Notes: generated from the sequence alone by a model not told the origin. A stretch of DNA of 64,000 bases from Gammaproteobacteria bacterium (GCA_012960755.1 DUAT01000057.1:597334-661333), one strand, 5' to 3'. Positions 54,711 to 63,644 are shown, numbered from the stretch's first letter. Made by a program: numbers and translations.

Positions 54711-56111
54711 ATGGCGCGAAATATTTATCAGAAGAGTGAATCGGACCTCAAACCCGGGGAAGCACGTTGTCCTGGTCCAAATGTGCAGGATGTTCTCATC
54801 AGTGACGCTGACAACCCACCCCAGGCTTTGCGTGAACAGCGCTACGAATTTCTTGGTGACCAGGACATTGCCTATTCACGCTATACATCCCAGGCATTTT
54901 TTGACCTCGAAATGGAGCAATTGTGGACAAAAACGTGGCAGTGGGCTTGCCGGGTAGAACAGATCCCAGGGACAGGAGACTACAGCGTTTATGACATCGG
55001 AAAGTTCTCTGTCATTGTGATTCGCGGTGATGACAATGTGATTCGTGCGTTCATCAACTCCTGCCCCCACCGGGGAATGCAGTTTTGTGATGCCGGTTCT
55101 ACCGGTACAGGTAAACAATTCCTGCGCTGCCCCTTTCATGGCATGTCCTGGCACCTTGATGGATCACTGCGTGAAATACCCTGTCGCTGGGACTTCCCCC
55201 ATATTGATGAAGCCAATTTCAGATTGACAGAAATACCCTGTGATACCTGGGCAGGGTTCGTGTTCATTAACCTCGACCGGAAGGCTGAGCCATTGATTGA
55301 TTATCTTGAAGTACTCCCGGAACATTTTGCCGACTGGAACCTGGAAAATCGCTACATCACCTTGCACACGGCAAAAGTGCTGCCCGGAAACTGGAAGATG
55401 TGTATGGAAGGTTTTCTTGAAGCGTATCATGTCCTGGGGACTCATCCTGAGGCTCTGCATTCTTCAAGTTGGGCAAATACTCAATACGATATGTTCAGTC
55501 CCCACGTCAGCCGTTTCTTCCAAAACCTGAGCAGCGGCAACCCGCAGTTTGAACGGGAGGTCAGCCAGCCCGAACTGTTCAGATTATTGGGAAATGATCC
55601 CGAATCATTGCCGGACGGCATGTCCGCCAGACAATGCCATGCTGATAGACTACGGCAGAAACTAGGCACACAAATGCAGGTCGATCTATCGAAAACATCC
55701 AATAGCGAGATGCTGGATTCCATCGAGTATCACCTGTTTCCTAACGCCTGTTTCTTTCCAGGCATAGTGATTCCCCTGATTTACCGTTTTCGGCCTCTCG
55801 GTGTGGACAAATGCATACACGACATCATGCTGCTGCAGCCGGTACCGGACAATGGACCAAGACCCGAACCGGCAGCCACGGTCCATCTTGACATCGACGA
55901 TCCCTATACATCGGTACCTGCCTTTAAAGAGAATCGCCTGGCCCATGTTCTCGATCAGGACACGGATAATTTTAAAAGGCAATGGGCCGGGATTCTGGCT
56001 TCACTGAAAGGCAGCGAAACCCTGGGAAATTACCAGGAAGCACGAATTCGCCACTTTCACAATACGTTAGACAACTACCTGGAAGGACGACCAGATGACA
56101 CTAACCGTTGA
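54711..56111 (+). CDS. Rieske non-heme iron aromatic-ring oxygenase, alpha subunit
   Basis: A 466-residue protein. The Rieske centre is CPHRGMQF (Cys-x-His) plus CPFHGMSWHLDG (Cys-x2-His). The catalytic domain has the mononuclear iron block GFLEAYHVLGTHPEAL and a later Asp-containing IEYHLFPNACFFPG segment. It hydroxylates or demethylates aromatic or alicyclic substrates with a separate reductase. Its last 17 bp overlap the NTF2-like gene, which is the expected partner. Confidence 0.92.
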   Translation: MARNIYQKSESDLKPGEARCPGPNVQDVLISDADNPPQALREQRYEFLGDQDIAYSRYTSQAFFDLEMEQLWTKTWQWACRVEQIPGTGDYSVYDIGKFSVIVIRGDDNVIRAFINSCPHRGMQFCDAGSTGTGKQFLRCPFHGMSWHLDGSLREIPCRWDFPHIDEANFRLTEIPCDTWAGFVFINLDRKAEPLIDYLEVLPEHFADWNLENRYITLHTAKVLPGNWKMCMEGFLEAYHVLGTHPEALHSSSWANTQYDMFSPHVSRFFQNLSSGNPQFEREVSQPELFRLLGNDPESLPDGMSARQCHADRLRQKLGTQMQVDLSKTSNSEMLDSIEYHLFPNACFFPGIVIPLIYRFRPLGVDKCIHDIMLLQPVPDNGPRPEPAATVHLDIDDPYTSVPAFKENRLAHVLDQDTDNFKRQWAGILASLKGSETLGNYQEARIRHFHNTLDNYLEGRPDDTNR

Positions 56112-56607
56112 TGACCTTATCGCGAAACAGGAGATTACCGATCTTGTTGGCCGCTATATGCGCGGCCTGGATCGGCTCGACAGGGAGCTGTTGCGCAGCG
56201 TGTTTCATGACGATGCCTATACTGATTACGGATTTTTCAAGGGTAGAGCAGATGCATTTGTAGAAATGGCAGTCAACGCCCTGAAAGATCACCTGGCTAA
56301 TCACCACATGATTGGGCAAACCAACATTGACATTCAGCAGGATATCGCTTTCGGTGAGATCTATTTCCAGGCCTTTCACCGCATCCTGGTGAAGGAAGAA
56401 GAGCGGGATCTTTTTATCTCCGGTCGCTACGTAGATCGATACCAAAAACGTGACGGCGAGTGGAAGATCATTTTTCGCAGCGAAGTTAACGACTGGGCCC
56501 GCAACGATCCGGCGTCAGACGGCTACTTCAAAGCGCAGCCGGATTCCTTAAGGGGTGCAAGAAAGCCTGATGATGCAATCTACCACATTCCGCCCAAAAA
56601 CCACTAA
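56095..56607 (+). CDS. NTF2-fold (SnoaL-like) protein, probable oxygenase small subunit
   Basis: A 170-residue protein starting at an ATG within the alpha-subunit gene (17-bp overlap). It shows the SnoaL pattern: EITDLVGRYMRGLDRLDREL, FHDDAYTDYGFF, and the strand HRILVKEEERDLFISGRYVD followed by EWKIIFRSEVND. Beta subunits of Rieske oxygenases have this fold, and coupling with 54711 supports that role. Confidence 0.85.
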   Translation: MTLTVDDLIAKQEITDLVGRYMRGLDRLDRELLRSVFHDDAYTDYGFFKGRADAFVEMAVNALKDHLANHHMIGQTNIDIQQDIAFGEIYFQAFHRILVKEEERDLFISGRYVDRYQKRDGEWKIIFRSEVNDWARNDPASDGYFKAQPDSLRGARKPDDAIYHIPPKNH

Positions 56608-56623
56608 GGCTTACCCCGAAAAC

Positions 56624-57460
56624 CTACCCGCCAAAGCCAGTCACGAGTTGATTTGATTCCACCATCCCCTGGACGCGCTTTTGCATCACCTTCTTCCACT
56701 CAGGATGGGTGATGATCCAGAATTCCTGATTGATGATGGCATGCATCACCATCTCAGCCACGTCATCAGGATCTTTTCCCTTGGCCAGCAGTGCTCCAGC
56801 GCCTTCGCGAAATTTTATTTCTGTTTCGGTTTCAGGCTGTTCACCAGACCCTGGCTGGCGGTTGCGGTGACTCTCCGTGATACGTGTGTTCACCGCACCA
56901 GGGCAAAGAACACTGGCTCCAATGGCGCTTTTTTCTGCTTTCAATTGCAACTTCAGTGTTTCCGTCATCGCGACGACGCCAAACTTGGCGACATTGTACG
57001 GGCCAATATTAAGGGCCGATGCAATACCCGCCGTGGAGGCGGTATTAATAATATGGCCTTCGCCGCTTTGTTTTATGAGAGGCAGGAAGGCTTTAACCCC
57101 ATAAATAACACTCCAAAGATCGACGCCTAACACCCATTCCCAATCCTTGATCGAGAGTTCCTCAATCGTACCGGCAACGACAACGCCAGCATTGTTGTGA
57201 ACAACGTGCACTGCACCATAAGTATCCATGGTCGCCTCGGCGAGTTGTTGAATCTGCGCCCAATCACTAACGTCGGTAACGACACCACAGGCAGTATGCC
57301 CGCTGTCATTGATCACTTTCACCGCAGTTTCGAGCGCAACCTGCTCGATGTCAGCCAGCACCACTCGCATGCCAGCCGCTGCAAATTTACTGGCGGTAGC
57401 GAAGCCAATACCACTGGCTGCGCCGGTAACAACAGCGACCTTGTCGTCAAATTGATTCAT
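56624..57460 (-). CDS. short-chain dehydrogenase/reductase
   Basis: A 278-residue classical SDR: nucleotide motif VVTGAASGIGFATASKFA, NNAG in VHNNAGVVVAG, Ser in NTASTAGIAS and YNVAKFGVVA (YxxxK). A C-terminal LVTGFGG end closes it. It is convergent to the NTF2 gene, 16 bp apart, and fits the oxidation pathway of the surrounding genes. Confidence 0.9.
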   Translation of the reverse strand: MNQFDDKVAVVTGAASGIGFATASKFAAAGMRVVLADIEQVALETAVKVINDSGHTACGVVTDVSDWAQIQQLAEATMDTYGAVHVVHNNAGVVVAGTIEELSIKDWEWVLGVDLWSVIYGVKAFLPLIKQSGEGHIINTASTAGIASALNIGPYNVAKFGVVAMTETLKLQLKAEKSAIGASVLCPGAVNTRITESHRNRQPGSGEQPETETEIKFREGAGALLAKGKDPDDVAEMVMHAIINQEFWIITHPEWKKVMQKRVQGMVESNQLVTGFGG

Positions 57461-57682
57461 GGATTAGCTCTTTGTTATTGATTTTGAGAGATGACTACAG
57501 CGTAACATACTCAGATCTGCTATCTGTCTGGGATCGGGTATGTCCGGATTATCTGCAGAAAACTACCGAATATCCCTTTATAGGGTGCAAGCGTCTATAA
57601 CATCCATCTAGGGCCAGACATTCTGCTACTATCGCCACGCATCAATATGGTGCAATTGACTACAGCCGAGTAAATACCTGAC

Positions 57683-60205
57683 ATGAAGAGGCGTGGAACA
57701 CTGACTGATCAAGGCATGCAAAAACTCGCGAATCCAGGTTCGGAAGCCAGTGTGTTCCCGACCGATAAACCGTTGTCTGCCGAACACCCGTCCGGTTCAT
57801 TTGGCCAGGACCGCATCGTTCAAGCCGTGATTGCGGCCCTTATAATTGCCTCGATTCCATTCCTTATTCCTGTGCTGAGTGATACATGGCAAACCATATA
57901 CAGCCAGCACTTAGATCTTCCATTTCTGATGGCCGCAATTCTGGCAATTCGCTTCCGTCTTCGCAATGTGAAAGAGGATGCTGAGCATCGATTCTGGAAC
58001 CTGCTGACATTTGGCCTGGCATGGTGGCTGGCTGCCCTTGTGATGGGACCCATTGCTACAGTACTGCTAACAGACTCTGTAGTCCTTGGTGGTTTTGTGA
58101 TGAATGCACCTTTTCTCATGCTGTACGGCGCGATCGCTGTAGCGCTTGAAATCCATCCCCATGTACGGCGCGACCCTGTCACACACTATTTACGAACTCT
58201 CAACCGGGCTGGCGCATTTTTCCTGTTGTTCGGACTCCTACTGTATTTCCTGGTAGTGCCGGGTCTTTCAATCGGCTATGACTCCGCGGTTCAATCTTCC
58301 TCATATTCTCTTTTCGTGGCGTTCGACGCTTACATTGTCCTTCGACTCTGGCATCTCAGGGAATCAGCTGCAACCCGGGAATGGAAGTCGCTTTATACCT
58401 GGCTGCTGTTCGCGGTAACGATTTGGGCAATCGGTGACTTCATGCAATTGCTCATGCACGAGCACATTCTCACCGGCCCGGACTGGGGGATTGCTTTCGA
58501 CCTTCTTTGGCCACTCTCATTCTCCGCAATCGCGGTAGCGACCCGTTTGGCGGTCGTACAGCGCAGCCCTGATTCAGAGGTGATCACCTTCTACAAACCT
58601 TCCGGCATGGCACCGCTGGTGGTGTACGCCCTTGGGCCGCTGGTCCTGCATGTCTCGTTTTACCGTTTCGGGGACCCGGATCCGGAATTCAGAATGATGC
58701 GTGAGATTCTGGTCCTTGGGATGACGGCCATTCTTGCCGTAATGAATCTGGCTTATCACCGGTTTCTGCGGGTCGAGAACACCAAGCTCGCTGACGAGGA
58801 AGCTTTGACCAAGGAGAATTTGTCTCACCAGGCATTTCACGACGAGCTGACGGGGTTGCCAAACCGTAATATGTTCCGCGATCGCTTGCGGTTGGCCATG
58901 GCAGATTCCACTCGCTACAAGACTAAATGCGGGGTCCTGTTCTGCGACCTGGATCAGTTCAAAGTGATCAACGATTCCCTGGGACATGAGGCAGGCGACC
59001 AGACCCTGATCACGGCAGCAGAACGATTGCTGTCCACTGTTCGAAAACAGGACACAGTAGCACGATTTGGTGGCGACGAATTTGCCATCATTATTCAAGG
59101 TATGAACCAGGCAATTGATGCGGCACTGCTGGCTGAAAAACTCCTTGATTCCATCAGTGAGCCACTGGTTATTGGACGCAAGAATCACGTCCTCACCGCA
59201 AGTATCGGCATCGCGATTTTTCCCGACGATAGCGATGAGGAGGAAGCTCTCCTCAAACACGCAGACACGGCGATGTACCAGTCCAAGCTCCACGGTCGAA
59301 ACACATACAGGCTCTTTACCGAAGCCATGAACGAGGCTGCCCAGGAACGGCTTGCGATTGAACAGGGACTAAAAACCGGTCTCATGAAAGACCAGTTCAG
59401 AATTTTCTATCAACCTATTTTCGATCTAGCGACCGGCCAACCGGTCGCATACGAAGCACTATTACGATGGAATCATCCTGAACGCGGTTACATATCACCG
59501 GTGAATTTTATAGATGTCGCCGAGCAGACCGGGTTGATCTTACCTATAGGCAAATGGGTTCTTGAGACAGCATGTATCTGGGCGTCACGGCTCAATCCAA
59601 TCGGAGGAAAGCTGCCGTCTATCTCGATAAATCTGTCTTCGCGACAATTTCGGGATCCCACTTTGGTCCAGGATGTCGGACGAGTGCTTAACAACACTGG
59701 TCTGGACCCGTCCAGATTGCAGCTCGAAATTACCGAGTCGATGGCACTGACAATAGATTCGACCGTGGCAACTCTCAGAAGCCTGAGAAGTATGGGAGTC
59801 AAAATTGCTGTCGACAACTTCGGCACCGGATACGCAGCCCTGAGTCTCCTCCAGGATCTTCCCATGGATATCGTCAAGATCGACGGGTCGTTTGTAAATG
59901 GAATTGAGGTTGACTCTGCAGGCGAGGCCATTCTTCGGGCGATTGTCACCATGGCAAGGGCACTGGATTACTATGTGATCGCCGAGAGCGTTGAAACAGA
60001 AACCGAACTCAACATTTACAAGCAGACTCAATGCGACGCCGCGCAGGGATTCTTTCTGTGCGCTCCCCTGTCTCCAAAAGAGTTTGAGCATATGACTTCG
60101 AACGGAGCCTCCATGAAGTGGAAAGAATGTGGTCAGGAACACCACGGTAAGAACCCAAAAAACACAATCAACTCCAACGTCGATCAAATCGCCTTAATAC
60201 CATAG
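57683..60205 (+). CDS. membrane-bound GGDEF-EAL c-di-GMP turnover protein
   Basis: An 840-residue protein: N-terminal MASE-like region of about nine helices (residues 45-340), GGDEF domain with intact catalytic RFGGDEFAII and an inhibitory I-site RKQD exactly five residues upstream, and an EAL domain with YEALLRW, SINLSS, LEITES, KIDGSFV and AESVET. In the usual DDFGTG block the second Asp is Asn (VDNFGTGYAAL), a natural variant that may lower phosphodiesterase activity. It makes or degrades c-di-GMP; the PilZ protein at 40379 is a possible receptor. Confidence 0.93.
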   Translation: MKRRGTLTDQGMQKLANPGSEASVFPTDKPLSAEHPSGSFGQDRIVQAVIAALIIASIPFLIPVLSDTWQTIYSQHLDLPFLMAAILAIRFRLRNVKEDAEHRFWNLLTFGLAWWLAALVMGPIATVLLTDSVVLGGFVMNAPFLMLYGAIAVALEIHPHVRRDPVTHYLRTLNRAGAFFLLFGLLLYFLVVPGLSIGYDSAVQSSSYSLFVAFDAYIVLRLWHLRESAATREWKSLYTWLLFAVTIWAIGDFMQLLMHEHILTGPDWGIAFDLLWPLSFSAIAVATRLAVVQRSPDSEVITFYKPSGMAPLVVYALGPLVLHVSFYRFGDPDPEFRMMREILVLGMTAILAVMNLAYHRFLRVENTKLADEEALTKENLSHQAFHDELTGLPNRNMFRDRLRLAMADSTRYKTKCGVLFCDLDQFKVINDSLGHEAGDQTLITAAERLLSTVRKQDTVARFGGDEFAIIIQGMNQAIDAALLAEKLLDSISEPLVIGRKNHVLTASIGIAIFPDDSDEEEALLKHADTAMYQSKLHGRNTYRLFTEAMNEAAQERLAIEQGLKTGLMKDQFRIFYQPIFDLATGQPVAYEALLRWNHPERGYISPVNFIDVAEQTGLILPIGKWVLETACIWASRLNPIGGKLPSISINLSSRQFRDPTLVQDVGRVLNNTGLDPSRLQLEITESMALTIDSTVATLRSLRSMGVKIAVDNFGTGYAALSLLQDLPMDIVKIDGSFVNGIEVDSAGEAILRAIVTMARALDYYVIAESVETETELNIYKQTQCDAAQGFFLCAPLSPKEFEHMTSNGASMKWKECGQEHHGKNPKNTINSNVDQIALIP

Positions 60206-60235
60206 CCAACCCTCTATTTAAGATCTTGTTCGGAT

Positions 60236-60249
60236 ACCCGTTTCCGGGT
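60236..60249. terminator. weak hairpin after the GGDEF-EAL gene
   Basis: ACCCG, TTTC, CGGGT forms a five-pair stem, followed 7 bp later by a short T-rich run. It could end transcription of the GGDEF-EAL gene before the monooxygenase gene at 60324, but the stem is short. Confidence 0.35.
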
Positions 60250-60323
60250 AGATATGTTTTTGCCAGAATGTTTTACTGACACAAACCGACAAAACCAGCT
60301 GATATCACATTAAGGGAACCCCG

Positions 60324-62132
60324 ATGTCCAATGCGGAAACATATGATGATCTTGATTTCGATCCTGTCTCACTTCGAACGAAATACAGGCAGGAGAGAGA
60401 GAAAAGACTGCGGGATGATGGCAATGAACAATACATAGAGGTCAAAGGGGATTTTGCTAAATACATTGATGATCCTTATATTGAAGAAATTAAACGCGAT
60501 CCGGTTGCTGATGAAGTTGACGTGCTCGTCATCGGCGGCGGTTTTGGAGGGCTTCTCGCAGGCGCCCGCCTAAGGGAAGCAGGAATCAGTGATATCCGCA
60601 TCATTGAAAAGGGCGGCGACTTCGGGGGTACCTGGTACTGGAACCGATACCCGGGTGCCCAGTGTGATATCGAATCATATATCTACCTGCCCCTGGTGGA
60701 AGAATTGAACTACATTCCTACGCAAAAATATGTCAATGCACCGGAAATACTGGCACATAGTCAGGCTATCGGCCGTCACTACGATCTTTACGAGAATGCA
60801 CTCTTCCAGACACAGGTCACAGGGATGCAATGGGACGACGTTTCAGCACACTGGATTGTCTCGACTAACAAGGGAGACAGGGTTCGGGCGAAGTTCGTCG
60901 CAATGGCAAATGGCCCCATTGACCGACCCAAGCTTCCCGGCATCCCAGGTATTGAAGAATACGAGGGTCATACCTTCCACACCAGTCGATGGGATTATGA
61001 GTACACCGGCGGCTCCTCCGACGGCGACCTTACAAACCTTAAAGACAAGCGGATTGCGATAATCGGCACTGGTGCAACTGCAGTTCAATGTGTCCCCCAT
61101 CTGGGAGAAGCCGCAGAACAGTTATATGTGTTTCAGCGCACACCCTCTGGTATAGACGTGCGGGGCAACTCGCCGACCGAGCCGGTCTGGGCGGAGAATC
61201 TGAAGCCAGGCTGGCAGAAGGAGCGCATGGATAACTTTAATTCGCTCGTATCCGGTATGCCACAGGCTGAGGACCTTGTGGATGACGGATGGACTGACCT
61301 GATCGGGAAGATGATCGACATGTATAACCGGGGTGCAAATAGCGATGGATCAGGGCGCGGTATTGCAGAAATCATGGAACTCGCCAATTTCGAGAAGATG
61401 AACGAGATCCGCACCAGGGCGGAAGATCTTGTCGACGATCCGGATGTCGCGGAAGCACTGAAACCCTATTACGCCATGTTCTGCAAGCGCCCCTGTTTCC
61501 ACGACGACTATCTCCCGACCTTCAATCGCCCGAATGTAGAGTTGGTGGATACTGAGGGGCAGGGTGTAGAGCGAATTACCCAAAAAGGAATCGTTGTCAA
61601 CGGCAGGGAATACGAAGTCGACTGCATTATTTTCGGCACAGGGTTCGAAGTTGGCACCGAGTACACCCGCAGGGTGGGTTACGATATCGTTGGCAAGAAT
61701 GGCCTGAAGTTGTCTGAAAGATGGTCCGACGGAATGAAAACCTATCATGGAATGCAGAGCAGAGGGTTCCCGAACTGTTTCCTGATGGGCGCGCAGCAAG
61801 GAGGTTTTTCTGCGAACTACCCCCATCTGCTCAACGAAGTCGCCGTCCACCTGTCCCATATCATCAGCCATGCTTTCGAGAATGATATTAAAACAGTAGA
61901 AGCGAGTGCAGAAGCCGAAGCAGCCTGGGTCGAGACCATCGTCGGAGGATCAGGACCCGCGATACAGATTGGTGGTGAAGGGTGTACGCCCGGTTACTAC
62001 AATAACGAAGGTAAATCGAACGCGGTGCTAAGATACAATGCCTTTTACAGTGGCGGCGCCACTAAGTTCTGGCAGATACTTGCGGACTGGCGTAAAGCAG
62101 GTACCTTCGAGGGATTGGAATTCGGGAAATAA
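60324..62132 (+). CDS. FAD-dependent Baeyer-Villiger-type monooxygenase
   Basis: A 602-residue flavoprotein. The FAD-binding fold is DVLVIGGGFGGLLAGARL; the BVMO motif GGTWYWNRYPGAQCD follows, then the fingerprint YEGHTFHTSRWDYE (Tyr where the consensus has Phe) and the NADPH fold IAIIGTGATAVQCVP. The C-terminal block FSANYPHLLNEVAVHLSHII is normal for the family. It inserts one oxygen into cyclic or linear ketones to make esters or lactones. Upstream oxygenases and SDRs may make the ketone; the SMP-30 protein could open the lactone. Confidence 0.9.
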   Translation: MSNAETYDDLDFDPVSLRTKYRQEREKRLRDDGNEQYIEVKGDFAKYIDDPYIEEIKRDPVADEVDVLVIGGGFGGLLAGARLREAGISDIRIIEKGGDFGGTWYWNRYPGAQCDIESYIYLPLVEELNYIPTQKYVNAPEILAHSQAIGRHYDLYENALFQTQVTGMQWDDVSAHWIVSTNKGDRVRAKFVAMANGPIDRPKLPGIPGIEEYEGHTFHTSRWDYEYTGGSSDGDLTNLKDKRIAIIGTGATAVQCVPHLGEAAEQLYVFQRTPSGIDVRGNSPTEPVWAENLKPGWQKERMDNFNSLVSGMPQAEDLVDDGWTDLIGKMIDMYNRGANSDGSGRGIAEIMELANFEKMNEIRTRAEDLVDDPDVAEALKPYYAMFCKRPCFHDDYLPTFNRPNVELVDTEGQGVERITQKGIVVNGREYEVDCIIFGTGFEVGTEYTRRVGYDIVGKNGLKLSERWSDGMKTYHGMQSRGFPNCFLMGAQQGGFSANYPHLLNEVAVHLSHIISHAFENDIKTVEASAEAEAAWVETIVGGSGPAIQIGGEGCTPGYYNNEGKSNAVLRYNAFYSGGATKFWQILADWRKAGTFEGLEFGK

Positions 62133-62166
62133 TACTAGTCTGGAAGCACCAAATGGAATCCGCTAC

Positions 62167-62265
62167 GAATACGGTATGTCCTTATCTGGACTCGTGACGC
62201 ACATCCTTGTGCACTCAAGTTTTGCATCCCTGCAAAACACGTCCTGATAAGAACATACCGCATTC
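62167..62265. repeat. long imperfect palindrome between convergent genes
   Basis: Arms 62167-62191 (GAATACGGTATGTCCTTATC and five more) and 62241-62265 pair at about 22 of 25 positions. Inside is a perfect hairpin TTTTGCA-TCCC-TGCAAAA at 62220-62237. It lies between the convergent monooxygenase and CMD genes and may be a bidirectional terminator or a REP-type element. Confidence 0.65.
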
Positions 62266-62341
62266 TTCGCTCGCTCTTCCGTTTGTCTTCAATACAGGCT
62301 AGCCATCCGGATAAACTCCACGAATGTTACTGGGTCGAACC

Positions 62342-62890
62342 TTAGTATTTGTTCCCTGGCATGATAACGTGCTCTCGCATCGCGGCTGGCACATCGGGTG
62401 GATCAACGGTGAAAAGTCCCTCGGTAACCGGCGGCTGCACATCAAACACGTTGTTGAATTTGTGTACCGAATCCCAGATACCGATTGCGACCGTCAATTC
62501 CACCACTTCAGAGTCGCTGAAGTGTTCTTTCAGTCGCGCCATAAACGCATCGTCTACACTGTGGGCGTGGTTGAGCACAAAGTCTTCTGTGAGATCCAGC
62601 GCCATTTTCAATCGGTCATCCAGGTCGGAATTTCGATGATCCAACATCTTTTTGATCATTTCTTCATCCATGCCATTCTCCTGCGCCGCAGAAGATCGGG
62701 CAGGAATTCAGTAGTGACAGCCGTTCAGGTTTGCAGACTTGAGACGAACCAGGTCCTTCAATACAGGTTCTAACCGACTGTGAGACCACAGAAGCCCATA
62801 TCGATACATGAATCCCTGAAAGAGGTCCGGGCAGTGTGCATAAACACCACCGAAGCCTTCCATTCCGCCGGTTTCTTTTATTCTTGGCAT
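62342..62890 (-). CDS. AhpD/carboxymuconolactone-decarboxylase-like protein, candidate selenoprotein (UGA at codon 61)
   Basis: On the minus strand ATG 62890 (AGGAGA upstream) reads to NGCHY and then TGA (62708-62710); the same frame continues IPARSSAAQENGMDEEMIK to a TAG at 62342. The full protein has 182 residues. CMD/AhpD proteins carry a CxxC redox pair at this place (NGCxYC), so the TGA stands for the second Cys: Cys58-His-Tyr-Sec61. The stretch RLKSANLNGC before and LDLTEDFVLNH after are family blocks. The UGA is followed by a stem-loop at 62680-62704 with an 8-nt loop. It should be a peroxidase- or disulfide-type redox protein. It is divergent from the arsC-like gene. Confidence 0.75.
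62680..62704 (-). promoter_or_regulatory. candidate bacterial SECIS element of the CMD-like gene
   Basis: Directly after the UGA the RNA can fold CCUGC-CCG, an eight-base loop AUCUUCUG, then CGG, one bulged C and GCAGG: eight pairs with one bulge. The loop starts 12 nt after UGA, close to the distance used by bacterial Sec insertion elements. Confidence 0.5.
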
Positions 62891-63002
62891 TGTGCTTCTC
62901 CTGAGCCCGCATTGGTTGCATACTTTGGTTAGATACTACGACATTTGCACTTCACACCCAACAGCATACCTCCAGAACTTTCGCAGCCGGGACTTTCGGA
63001 CT

Positions 63003-63026
63003 ATTATGGTCGAGTCTAACAAGGAG
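63003..63026 (+). promoter_or_regulatory. promoter-like leader of the arsC-like gene
   Basis: TTATGG/TATGGT is followed by CGAGTCTAACAAGGAG; the AAGGAG at 63021 is the ribosome site 6 bp before the ATG. The TATRGTCGAGYCT arrangement is shared with the sites at 38119 and 42308. Confidence 0.35.
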
Positions 63027-63032
63027 ATCGAA

Positions 63033-63380
63033 ATGATAACTATTTATCACAATCAGGGCTGAGGCAAATCACGGGGCGCCATTGAAATACTGCGCGCACA
63101 GGACGTCGAGTTCGATGTCATTGAATACCTTAAAACGCCACTATCGAGAGCCATTCTTGAGAGCTTTCTCGATATTTTACCTAACGAGCCACAGGAGCTG
63201 GTTAGAAAAGACAAACGGTTCAAGGAACTGGGGCTGAGCGCTGCTGACTACACAACGAAGGAAGCCGTGATTAACATCCTTCTGGAACACCCGGCGCTAA
63301 TGGAGAGGCCGGTAATTGTCAAAGGCAATAAGGCAGTTATTGGGCGACCGTCTGACAAGGTCGAAGAGTTACTAGGGTAG
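63033..63380 (+). CDS. ArsC/Spx-family reductase, candidate selenoprotein (UGA at codon 10)
   Basis: ATG 63033 (AAGGAG, spacing 6) reads MITIYHNQG then TGA (63060-63062) and continues in the same frame GKSRGAIEILRAQDV to TAG 63378, 115 residues. ArsC proteins start with HNPxCxKSR; here the TGA takes the place of the catalytic Cys: HNQG-Sec-GKSR. The three Arg residues that bind arsenate or the leaving group are kept (LVRKDKR, MERPVIV, IGRPSDKV). The protein would reduce arsenate or another oxyanion or disulfide using glutathione or glutaredoxin. The present stop codon belongs to the inserted MITE-like element; the original end was LLG and a TGA, as the reconstructed site shows. Confidence 0.78.
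63076..63097 (+). promoter_or_regulatory. candidate SECIS stem-loop of the arsC-like gene
   Basis: GCGCCA (63076-63081), a 9-nt loop UUGAAAUAC and UG-c-GCGC (63091-63097) form six pairs with one bulged C on the 3' arm, the same design as the CMD element. The loop lies 20-28 nt after UGA, in the normal range. Confidence 0.45.
63371..63376. repeat. target-site duplication, left copy (ACTAGG)
   Basis: ACTAGG immediately precedes the MITE-like element; the same six bases directly follow it at 63645-63650. Joining the flanks without the element and one copy gives CTA GGA TGA, the original last codons of arsC. Confidence 0.8.
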
Positions 63381-63644
63381 TATCCTATACAAAACGTGCA
63401 TTAAGTGGTTCTCAAATTTGTCACACCAAGGCGTGTTTCGCAGGAAATGTAGGTACCTTTTCAAGAAATACAACGCAGTTGTGGCGAATTTGAGGATCAC
63501 CCGCAGGGCAAATCGCGAAATGGACAGCGGTGATCGTAAACATGTTGTCTTGTATTGGCTCTACATAGATTCAGAGCTTATCTAACCCGCCACCATCTGG
63601 CCATTTAGTGATTTGCTTAATGTGCGTTTTGTATAGGACACTAC
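63377..63644. mobile_element. MITE-like element C (268 bp) inserted in the arsC-like gene end
   Basis: Terminal inverted repeats of 29 bp start GTAGT(A/G)TCCTATACAAAACG and end CATTAAG, with three mismatches between the ends. A 6-bp direct repeat ACTAGG flanks the element. Inside are further palindromes (CTCAAATT with AATTTGAG; GATCACC with GGTGATC), but no transposase frame. Non-autonomous element, probably mobilised by a transposase encoded elsewhere. It separates arsC from the SDR. Confidence 0.8.

Noticed and set aside
62664..62921. An 85-residue frame on the minus strand over the CMD-like start
   Set aside because: It lies out of frame with the family match and has low-complexity basic sequence; the CMD frame explains the region.
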